Below, piece after piece: positions 1-9,700 of a stretch of 14,643 nt of DNA. The position numbers and the translations under genes were made by a program. Numbering within the stretch: the stretch's first letter is position 1; each line of letters begins with the position of its first letter. Below the pieces are notes generated by a model. The model had not been told where the DNA came from, ran no database searches, and worked only from the letters and a program-made list of their open reading frames with translations. The stretch is from NCBI GenBank assembly GCA_028565635.1, contig JAOXYB010031264.1, positions 1 through 14,643 on the forward strand. Direction: 5' to 3'. Origin of the DNA: Phoronis ovalis. Taxonomy: Eukaryota > Phoronida > Phoronidae.

Positions 1-55
1 TATATGTGTGTGTATGATCAACCCTTGTTATGATAATACTATGCCATGCCAGTTT

Positions 56-242
56 CTACAAATCCGGCCAAAAATCATTACAATCCCAACATACCTTTGT
101 CGACGTCCAAAAGCCCGTGTTCGATGACATTATTTTCAAACCGGTAGTTACCCTGGGTCGAGTGCCCTTGCCCACGGGTTGGTATTGGTTCATATTTGGT
201 CAATTCAATCGGTATTACGCCCATCACGTAAAGAGTAGCATA
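56..242 (-). repeat. coding-like segment with an internal frame switch, probably a dispersed-repeat fragment
   Basis: Read on the minus strand, 242 to 95 is open for 49 codons and includes GVIPIELTKYEPIPTRGQGH. It follows an AG at 244-243 and ends at a donor-like AAAG|GTATGT at 95/94, so it could be scored as a 148-bp internal exon. A second minus frame takes over around 150-140 and stays open to a TAG at 58-56, with SSNTGFWTSTKVCWDCNDFW near its end. One base of length change near 145 would join the two frames. The stretch is richer in GC than its surroundings. From memory, similar peptide strings recur among bivalve hypothetical proteins, which suggests a decayed copy of a dispersed repeat more than a single-copy exon. 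No function is recognised. Confidence 0.35.
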
Positions 243-1920
243 CTGTAGTGGTCTCTCGAACTTCTTAGGCTTTTAAAATCTATTTTCAGCAAAGTTTACA
301 AGTTACAGCGCGGTTACAGCTTCTGGTTTATGGAAACGAGAGCTTTCGAGAGGAGATATAACCCGTCATCATGTTTCAACGAAACGTATATTAACTGATA
401 ATTCAAGATAAGACCGGAATAAAGCAGCCTGGCTGTATGACTATGTACTCTTCCCAGGCCCCTATGATGAATTAGTTAATAACTCGGGTTATCAATGTTA
501 GTGGTAAAATATACATAAAAGTATTGATTTTTCAAGAATTAAAAATGAAATGGACTACTGTCGTATCGTTTTATTGGTTAAAGCAAAGTTAGAACTTTGA
601 ACTTTCGCTTATATTATTAAAATGGAGATTTATTTAATAAAATTATTGATTCTACTGTCAAGATATAGTGTAGCATTTTAATTTAATAGTATTAAGCTTG
701 CAACACCTGTGGCAAAAAAATATATTTAATCTTGATTGATAGTAACGGAGCGGATAGAAGTATACCCGGGGAAGTATAATATAGTCATAAAACTTGTTTA
801 TAGCCCATTAACTTTTGCACCGTATTTAGAAACGGGATACAATGCCGGAGATATAGTAGTGCTTGACATTAACGTTAACATTTATATCTAAAATGCAGTT
901 TGCTTAAATTGCTAGTTTTACTTGAACTTGACCAGAGGAGATTTCTGACACTAAAACTCAGATATTGTACGCCTCTGTTTGTTCACTTCTGAGCCAATTC
1001 AAAATGTATTTATCACCAGATTAATGCCTACTAACTTTTTTGAGTAAACACATATTTTTCTTATCTATATATACTAAATAGTGACCAACATAGTTTGGTA
1101 GCTTTGGTTATCATTGTCGAGGACAAGGAAGTACCCGACCATGGAAGTATATGCCTTATTTATTTGAAACATCAGACCTTAACAGGAAGAGGTACCCAAA
1201 ATAGGATTCAAATTTAATGAACAAAGCATGTACAAGGAACATAAAGCTGACTAAACGATTTCAACCTTGATTGTCAGAGTCTCTAAATCTTAGTTTAGAT
1301 CGTTTAAAACTTTCATATTTTATAGTTTTTTGCCTCTCAAGTTAAATTTTCGTAGCTTTGTTTATACACGGAGCTACCATAATATTTGAGAAGTAAGAAA
1401 TCTTAAAATATGAAATAGTAATTGCGATGATTTATACACACTGAAAATCAGGGCGACGACTTATTATCCTGGACTATAATTTTCTGGTTTTAATTTTATT
1501 GAAAAAAAAATTTAAAATTGTATCAAACTAGATTTAGTGTTGCACCGATTTAATATAAGATGGCCGCTAAATTTTCATTGGTACCAAAGAATATATTTTT
1601 GAAATGCCCCCCATTTTGGATTAAAGATTTCCGCCAATCTACATGATCAAACTCCCGTACCGGTTCATATGAATATTTCCACAACATTTGTATAAATGTG
1701 AAAAAAGCTTTGAACAAAATTTGCTGAAAAAAACAACAACAAAAAAGAATCGATGCAACAACAATTTTCTTCAAAGTTTGATATTGGAAGCCATAATAAA
1801 TATTTTCTTCCTATTTGACCATAGAGAAAATCATCACAATGACAATGTGGCTGGCCTTTGTGGGGATCCTTTATAGAGCGACTACCGGAAGCTTTTGTTT
1901 CGGCTCCAAATTCATTTATT
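243..1920. other. intergenic AT-rich stretch with no supported gene
   Basis: I see no gene, RNA or clear repeat here. Stops are dense in all frames. The longest open stretch is a 74-codon minus-strand ORF at 1550-1774 with a hydrophobic, Cys- and Phe-rich start and an Asn/Gly-rich end. It lacks splice context and any recognisable domain, so it is treated as chance or repeat-derived. Bases 1860-1920 immediately precede the foldback element. Confidence 0.5.
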
Positions 1921-1984
1921 TAAGTAGGACCCTTGTCACTGTTTAAATAAAAATTCGTGAAAAATCCGCATTACATTTTTTTCA
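1921..1984 (+). repeat. left terminal inverted repeat (best-conserved part)
   Basis: This is the outer 64 bases of the left arm of the foldback element. It contains GTTTAAATAAAAATTC and AAAATCCGCATTACAT, both repeated inverted at the right end. It differs from its partner at three positions. Confidence 0.85.
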
Positions 1985-2497
1985 CTCAAAAGAGATGTTT
2001 TCTAAAACTTTAACATTCAAGCTATGTCATAATGGTATTTTCAAACTATTGTGCAAAATGTATGAAATTTAATTAGCGTTTAATTACTCCCTATGAAAAT
2101 CGTTAGGTACATCCTACAGGAAAACTCAGTAGATAAAAATTCGGGCTAGCTATATTTTTAACAACTAATCAATACTCCTTTAATTGGGTTTTGACCATTT
2201 TTAAATTGCACCAGGGATTTTGATTATATAATCAATTGAGTGTTTTTAGCAAATAAAAAAATTACCTTTTTTTAAACATTACAATTCGATCAAACCAAAT
2301 GATGGAAGTATCGTTTACTTCTTAAAAACGTAGTTAGCTCCAATTTGGACCCGCAGAATTTTGCTGTAGGATATACCTTATGATTTTTATGAGATGTCAT
2401 AAAAAATTAATAAAATTTGTGCGTTGCATACACAAGTCTAAAAATACCACCATAACATAGCATGAATGTTAAAGTTTCAGAAAAAAATTATTTTATA

Positions 2498-2561
2498 TGA
2501 AAAAAATGTAATGCGGATTTTTCATGAATTTTTATTTAAACGGTGACGAGGGTCCTACTTA
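2498..2561 (-). repeat. right terminal inverted repeat (best-conserved part)
   Basis: This is the outer 64 bases of the right arm, the inverted copy of 1921-1984. Two of the three differences from the left arm are T/C and one is G/A, so all are transitions, as expected of ageing copies. The arm continues inward past 2300 with more mismatches and small gaps. Confidence 0.85.
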
Positions 2562-3637
2562 GCCTTATTAAGTGAAACTACATTATATGTATTGTTGTAA
2601 GAGAGTATTTTTTTCAAAGAAAAGATTTAATTTTTTGTATTGAAGATTTGTCCTTTGAAATACCGCACATGTCACGGTGGTTCCTATACTAAAAAATTCC
2701 ACTACTATACGGCTGCTGGTTTTCCGGAAAGGGTATATATATATTAGGTTTTTAATTTGGAAGTCAATAATTATATTTTACTTTAGATTAAAGACCGTTA
2801 CCTTTGGCTTAACACCACCTTATATCATTACAAAGCAATGCTTTAAAACTATACTTCTCATCGATCGATGCTAGATATTTGCATACGCTCAACTTAATTC
2901 CAGATTCAATTTGCCCGTAGGCTATCGTCAGCACAACGAAAATAAGGATATAAACTGCGGCACATAATGGAAACATTGGGCAAACGTTCGAGATCTGTCG
3001 ATTAGAAATATCAGATTATGTATGTATGTGACAGCGGGACCGGATGGCGAAGCAAAATAACTAAATAGATCGATAGTAAATTATATTGGTTATCTAAACT
3101 GTAATATCCATTATACTTTTTGTATTCCTTACTGGATTGTTATTCTTAGTTGTTGTGAACTACTAGTAGAAATCAAAAATACTACCAGGCAGTTACACTA
3201 CCATTATATATCATAAGCATCTATAGCAAAGAGCAAAGCCATTTCAATAAATAAAATATTTTCTAAATTACGTGTGTGACACGCACTAGGTAGTTTTCAG
3301 CTAAACAAGTAAATAAAATACAGGAGCAATGGCAAATCCACAGTTGTCTTGAAAAACATGGAGATCTGAGTAGGTTTAGATTCGCCAATTAAACTAACGA
3401 TTCAAAAAATACAATTTTCTAAAATCATAAACGTCATTGGTCTCAAGTGAGAAAAAATTAAAACTTTTTTATCAATAATGACGTCATGTGTACCGCATGC
3501 GACGTCATGCAGGTGAGGCGATTTCCATTTATGCATTCACTATTAAAGCATTGTAACATAATGTAGTTTTCAACAGCGGCACAATCGTTTTCCCGTTGTT
3601 TAAGAGGAAATATCTCTTTTTCACCCATTGCATCTTC
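2562..3637. other. 3' flank of the SDR gene, no further gene seen
   Basis: This stretch separates the foldback element from the stop codon of the SDR gene. No exon or RNA is supported. The 3'UTR of the gene must lie in its right part, but I see no canonical polyadenylation signal on the minus strand close to the stop. A CATAAA variant lies at 3533-3528 (minus), about 105 bases after the stop, and GATAAA lies further out near 3470. The CRE pair at 3479-3507 lies here too. Confidence 0.45.
3479..3507. promoter_or_regulatory. CRE pair in the 3' flank
   Basis: A full palindromic CRE/ATF site TGACGTCA at 3479-3486 is followed by GACGTCA at 3501-3507. Both sit in a GACGTCATG direct repeat 21 bases apart. 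They lie about 150-160 bp beyond the stop codon of the HPGD-like gene. Function as an enhancer or 3'UTR element is unproven. Confidence 0.3.
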
Positions 3638-3791
3638 TTACGTGTGGTTGTTACTATTCATACCAAGAGCCAACATCGGGTCGGGTGGATATTCTATGTT
3701 CTGGACGCCTTTTGGTGTGACAGACAAGATGACTCCATTCTTAGTATCGTCTTCAATCAATGGAATGACAGGATCAACTATTGCCTGTGGC
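3638..3791 (-). CDS. HPGD: SDR exon 7 (end of residue 219 to 269, stop)
   Basis: This exon of 154 bases runs from the acceptor at 3793-3792 to TAA at 3640-3638. It gives [20 protein letters not shown], matching the HPGD C-terminal pattern of hydrophobic helix, EDD, NG, then the last beta strand. It ends with a 20-odd-residue tail rich in Pro, Met and Asn, after the last recognisable family residue, KGV at 246-248. No peroxisomal or ER-retention signal is visible at the end (NNHT). Confidence 0.93.
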
Positions 3792-6700
3792 CTAGAGATA
3801 TGAAAACTCACGATTCAATAGACATAGTATGTTTAACCGTCTTAACATTTTAAACAAATTAACTCACTTATTTTCTTAATTTAAGATGTCTTGAGCTACT
3901 TGTAATTAAATCTATATAAGGCAGAATTTTGCAGTTTTGAAAAGTTTCTGTTTGAAGAATTAGTGTGCTTTTCAGAGTATATAGATATTTAAAGTGGTCA
4001 AGTGCCAGTGTGCGCAATAAGCATTATATGAAACGAAGATTGCATTCTGGGGTATTATATAGCAGATAGTGACATAATGGATTCCTTACGAAAAGGTCTA
4101 TGACTTACTGAAGGAGCATTCCCATCTGTTGCGCTTTCTGAAACATCCCCACCATGTGATGAAAGTGTGGTAAAGTGGTCTCGTTTAAATCATGAACAAT
4201 TGGTGTTTGTGTAGCTGCTGGACAAACACAGTTCATTCTAATGCCGTGCATTTTTATGTCCGGACTGTTCTAAAAAAAAAAAAAAAAAATGTCGTAATTT
4301 TTCAAGCATTTCCAATATAAATACAGGCATAAATTACTACGGAAAAAAATATTGTTTTACGAAACAAATTGGTTTTCATCACAACATAATATCAATACTG
4401 TTGACCTCTGGCGGGGGCAGGAACTTACAGTGAGCTCGAGACCCAAAATAAATGCACCAAGATTAAAATTACGCACACATGAAGTTAATTCGTTAGGAAT
4501 AATCCATAAATAAGATTTAATTTCTAAGTTTTTATTACTATTTTTGAAATTTTAGGCCTTAAATAATTTATTGTCAATTCCATTTCACTAATAAGGCTTA
4601 TTTTCTCAAATTTAATATTTTTGGGTTATTTTATTTGTTCTTGAGAAATGATATGGAATTTGCACTGATTTAAAATCAGAGCATTAGTTCTGGACATAGT
4701 GTACATGTACGTTGTGAACCATCCTCGCGTCTTTTGTAAGGTTTTTATATTCTTATATTGTTCCGTAGTTGATTAAATGTTGTAAACATTGATAAAAGAT
4801 GAAATAGGTAATGCCAAGAATGGTATTTTCATATAATTTTATTTGTTTGTTTTTCATGATAAAGAACGGCAATAAAGGCACTGGTAAAAAGACATAAAAT
4901 GTTTTAAAGTATTTAAATGTATAAAAATGACATTATTAAATAATAATTACTTACTCCCCAACTCTTTGTGAAGCCAATAACGCCGGTTTTTGTTGCTGAA
5001 TACACAGGAGCCATTGGAAATGGGTACAAGCCTATAAATATATTGCGTGTACCAGTAATAAAATAAATGGATTTTTTTTTGGAGCTTTGTTATATTTGAT
5101 GATTTACTTGTACCAGAATGGTATGTGAACGTTATATTATCGCGCCACCTACATATTTACGAAATCTTTCACAAAAGCACGTGGTAACATATACCTCAAA
5201 AGACTTACAAGTTCATAATTAAAGATTTAAAAATTGCCTGGTACTATATACTGTGCGCGCATTGCAGTATTGAAGACGCACCTGATGTGGAACCGATATT
5301 TATGACAACTCCTCCATTACCCCCATTTTCCGGACTCATTAGATGTTGTGCGAGTTTTGTTCCAGTTATCACTGACACCTGTGTAAGTAAAAAGAATGGA
5401 ATAAAACAATGAACACCAAGTAGCGCTGCAAACATATGTGTATTCCTATTATGTAACACAGTGTTGCAATTTAAAGACACACATATACCATATCATTAAG
5501 GAGAAATTTGTTGAACGCTTTCCAAAACAATTCAAGCTTTTGTATATGGCTAATAAAGTATATGTCACCGTGTTTTTAATCACGTGTCTAATAGCCTATC
5601 ATTGTTTCTGGTATATTTTAGTAAAGCTAAAGTGAAAGCGGTGTGTTTACCATTTAACATTGTGGACTTTTGAATTTTCTAATAAAAGAATCTTTTGGAA
5701 TAAAAAGGGTTATGAAATCCTATGTTAAATCATAGTCCAAAATATGAGCGACAGTGCGCCACGTACATTTCATTCATTTGAAAAGATAAGAGCCGCTATT
5801 GTTCGGGGATAATTTCTAAAGTTAACATAAGCAAGCTTTATTATCGCGTAGTCACCGCCCAATAGTCATCAGACATGTGTCCCGTAGTTAATCGTCCAGT
5901 TTATATCTTAATTTAAAAGCTGTTTAAGAAAACAACACAAATAGATATCCTAACGAACTGAATGTAGGTGGCGTATTGGTGCGAATAATTCAGGCGGCTA
6001 TTTAACATGGTGTTTCAAAAGATATTTATTTTTAGAAGAAAATGCTCTAATTAGAAAATATCACAGCTTTTGAATGGTAAATATTTCGTTTTCACTTTGG
6101 TTTTAATAAAATATATAGGCTTTAATTTTTCTCTGCAATATGCAAGGAAATATGAGGTTAAAAAAACTGTGACATGTACTTTAGAAGATCTTATTTAAAT
6201 TTCGCTTTTTGCTCATACACAAAAGCATTTGCACATCTAAGATCAATCATTACATGCAGTTCTGAGAAACCTTATTAAGAAAATATGTATAATAACATGT
6301 GTATGTACGAAGCAGTAATATGTCAAAGCACTTACAAAATTTACTCCAATGGTTCTCATCCAGTCATGCTCGTTGATAATGCCTGCGTTGTTAATTAGGA
6401 TGTCTAATTTTCCAAAAGTGTTTTTTACTTGCAGAAATGCATCTGAAATCAAAAGCAAACAAATATACACATCGGCTTGGTACAATTAAAGGCTTCTCGA
6501 CTTCAATACATTTCATTTGGAATACATTGCTTACCTTAAACAACTTCGACCAGCCGTGTTGATGATGTCGTAACATAGCTGGAGCTTTTCAATGACAAGT
6601 CTGAAGATTTTATACATCATTTAGTATAATTACATAAGCTTGTGTAGTTCATTTTTTTCAATTAAAAGTTTCAGCAACACTTTTGACACTTGGAGAATGC

Positions 6701-9700
6701 TTAGTTATGCAAATTAATCCAATAATAAAAAAACAAAGATCACTGTTCATTATCTTTTCTGCTTTGATCCTAAACTAATTTATTTTAAAATCATAGATAA
6801 AAAGTACATTCAGTTACAAAATCTCAAGGGGACAATCAGCAATTGGAGCAGGTTATATATAGCAGTCTAATGAAACTCTTGGGTAATTAGAATTTCTTTC
6901 ATATGCCATGAAGGATTTGTAAAAAGATGCTCATTACAAACAAGAATCTAATTTTTTCTTTGAGCTATGATACAGATAAGAGTGTTGAATTTTTAAGCCA
7001 TTTAAATGCGACAGCATTTCCATGTTCTTTCGAAGTTTGTATGACAAGCAGCAAAATGCATAAGTAATCAAGTTTCCAAATATGTATAAACTTTCCCTTA
7101 GCAAAGGCATCGATTAGTGGTATTGACCTTTGGACGACCTCTTAATGATCTTCCAGTTTCATTCCTAACAAATTTCAGGATTTCAAGGAGACAAGAATTA
7201 CCTCATCCTCTGTGGATGACCTCGATATGAAAAAAAATTCAGCATTGATGCAACTTAACGATTGTGACTTTGACCTGTCTAGATCTTTTTACCTGACCTT
7301 GAGAGCAGCTATTCAACGGGGGTAGATTTCTAACTCATACCTGCAGCAGACTCAATGGTTGGAGGGTGGAAACTAAGGAGGGATGAAGGAAGGATTGGAG
7401 GAAGGGAGGAATGTAAACGAATGTGACTGAATGAAAGAAAGAAGAACAAGTACATTATATAGGCTTGCTGTCTTACAGCCACCCTCCTAACAAGGATACC
7501 ATCATCATGCAGTACGTCATCGTCAATGATGTTTTACCGTGATACATTATTAGCATTCAATGTATAGAAACTCTACTTACTTTCCAACTGTTCCATTGAC
7601 GTCACATCGGTCTTGACAAAAATCACTCGTTCTGGTCCATATTTTTGTTCCAGTTCTTGCTGTGTTTGTGCACCCTCTTCTAAAATGTCCACCAAACACA
7701 CCTACATGTAGGGGAAGCATATGGTAACAAACACCTATGCAGTTAGCGCCTATTAATACAGGACTCATATATTTTAAAATATTTTAGATCACAAATGAAA
7801 CAAGATATTTTGTGAATAAACAGAAACTTTTTAGACTGTAAAATAAAATGTTTGCACTCTATAAATGCGAAAAATGACGTGGACGTAAAAAAAAATAATA
7901 TGTTACACTACATTGATTGAATGCTAATGATTGATCAGCTAATATAACATTTTTAATTGGCATATTTTGATTTAATATACGGCGGCAGACACCTCGGGGG
8001 CAGAAAACAGTGGAACATTTGATTTACTGTGCAGCATATACAGAAGACAATGTTATTTTCAAAGCATACTTTTCGTAAACATAAAATCCGTGTATAAGTT
8101 ATTGCGACTGTACGGCATATTTTCTATAACATTATCCCTGATTTTATTGGCATGTCACGTGTGCCTCTTTTATCTCGAGAACGTACTTTAACGACAAGGA
8201 TTCTATTTTTTACTATCTTTATCTCATTTTTAAAAAAAAGGTTATATGAGAATTGGGTAGGCATGTAAACCCCCAGTAAATCTGTAACACTAGATTCTGG
8301 GAATTTGCAATATTTCCAACCACTTCACATACTCCATCTCCTACTCCATAAATTATTATTATACCAATGTGGTATTTCTTGAGTTGTAACATATACAATC
8401 TCGCATTACGGTCACTGTGAAAATCCTAATAATGAGAGTACGGTATGTTTTAATTATTGAACAGTAATAGTTAAGGACAGTTCACCTCTATGGTAGTTTC
8501 AATTTTGTAATAATTCGAGTATCCCAAAAAACTATCAAAATAAATTAATACGATTCGTTACGTTGTTTCTTCTTGATTGAATGACAATGCATCGTCTTCA
8601 GTTTTTATGGAACGCGATATTTATGCTATGTAGCTACAAGCCCAAGGTTACATTAGCACTGTGAAGCAAAGACGGTGTAAATTATTGTGTTTTCTTTTGT
8701 AACTTAGTGGATTTTTTTTTCAGCAAAACAATCATTTCTAATAGTACGGGAGCTAGAATTGAAACTATTTTTGTTTTTCTTGGAGCTTAAAGAATTAGTT
8801 AAGTATCCACACCGGATAAACACGGTGTGCAATTTGGAACTGCAATTACGAAGTATGACGCAAACCTGCTTTTTGTGCTAGCATTTGTTATGCATCGACA
8901 TTGACGGAAACCACAAATAACTTAATGCAACATTCTAAGATTGATGTTCCATCATATGTCTGTGTTACAAAAAAATCTTTCTTCAAAATTATTAAAAGCT
9001 TCTAGCGCACTAATGGCAAGATGTGCAGTATTTCTTTTTTCAATTTTCATTCCAGTTGATGATTTTTAGCATGGATCACAAGTTACTAAATAGTCTTGAA
9101 ATAATGGCGTTAAGACTGGCGCCTCCTGTACGTCAATCACTAATGTTATAGAATATTTAAAGTATATATAAGTAAATGTCTTAATATTTTCAACTCAAGA
9201 AGAACACAGGAGAGATTATTTGAAATTGTGTCCTTTTTTATTAAGCATTAAGCATCTCTTCGAAATGTCCCACACCATGTACTATATGCCCCTGACTATA
9301 AAAATAATAACCGATTTCGAGATATAGTTATATAATTACAAAAGAAGGAATATATACAAACCAATAGGAGTGATGTTTCCCAATAATTAAGTACATTTCG
9401 AATTTTCCAGATTCACGGTTCTCGCAAAGCAAACGTTAAACAATACTTCTGCGTGAATGACAGCTTGCTCACTAGGTGAATTTGATAATTTATCTGAATT
9501 TACCTGAATTTATCTGGTGAGGAAACAGTTTCCGGGGTCTCATTTAACGTGCAGTTTAGGATATATTTTATTATTCTCTACACAAAAGTGTGATTCTTAA
9601 TTTATCTCTTATGAATTGAACGCAGATGATGGATCAGGATAATAAGATTCCCAAACTAAACAGATCTGAACCAGACTAAACAGCTTCTTGCTGTAAAAAT

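Larger units (their letters stand above)
1921..2561. mobile_element. foldback/MITE-like element with very long terminal inverted repeats
   Basis: The left end TAAGTAGGACCC (1921-1932) is answered by GGGTCCTACTTA ending at 2561. The outer 64 bases of the two arms match as inverted repeats with only three mismatches (TIR positions 14, 20 and 37). Pairing continues at lower identity: ACTTTAACATTCA in the left arm near 2008 pairs with the segment near 2463-2476, and ATCCTACAG near 2110 pairs with CTGTAGGAT near 2364. The arms therefore run roughly 240-280 bp, leaving a spacer of under 100 bp. There is no transposase ORF, so it would be non-autonomous. The ends can be read as TA target duplications flanking AGTAGGACCC, as in Tc1/mariner-type MITEs. 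TA is its own reverse complement, so this cannot be told from TA belonging to the TIR. Confidence 0.82.

Noticed and set aside
30-248. 72-codon plus-strand ORF
   Set aside because: The opposite strand shows more coding-like, frame-shifted peptides with a donor-like site, so the plus ORF is probably its shadow.
1550-1774. 74-codon minus-strand ORF with a hydrophobic Cys/Phe-rich start, suggestive of a signal peptide
   Set aside because: The hydrophobic part comes from an A-rich tract read in antisense. No family, promoter or splice context is seen, and the 3' half resembles repeat-derived sequence.
1688-1876. 62-codon plus-strand ORF
   Set aside because: Low-complexity Lys/Asn/Thr from an A-rich tract, overlapping the antisense ORF. 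No domain.
2677-2874. 65-codon plus-strand ORF
   Set aside because: AT-driven Ile/Phe/Tyr-rich composition with no recognisable family or context.
3596-3853. 85-codon plus-strand ORF
   Set aside because: It is antisense to SDR exon 7 and its splice acceptor. The minus strand gives the family protein in frame.
5244-5480. 78-codon minus-strand ORF as an intact gene
   Set aside because: Only 5282-5378 of it is real (exon 4). The N-terminal part is intron 3 read-through and the C-terminal part passes the GTGCGT donor.
5438-5635. 65-codon plus-strand ORF
   Set aside because: Lies in intron 3 and has no domain, with composition expected of random AT-rich DNA.
6243-6485. 80-codon minus-strand ORF as an intact gene
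   Set aside because: Only 6336-6442 is exon 3. Both ends are intron sequence.
6391-6576. 61-codon minus-strand ORF
   Set aside because: It is an off-frame shadow of exon 3 and the end of intron 2.
7577-7768. 63-codon minus-strand ORF
   Set aside because: It is a wrong-frame reading across SDR exon 2 and its intron acceptor, and it crosses both splice sites without using them.
8808-8829. 7-bp stem with an 8-base loop in intron 1 as a possible ncRNA or histone-type stem-loop
   Set aside because: The stem is too short and isolated, with no flanking consensus. Chance is a sufficient explanation in a 3.5-kb intron.
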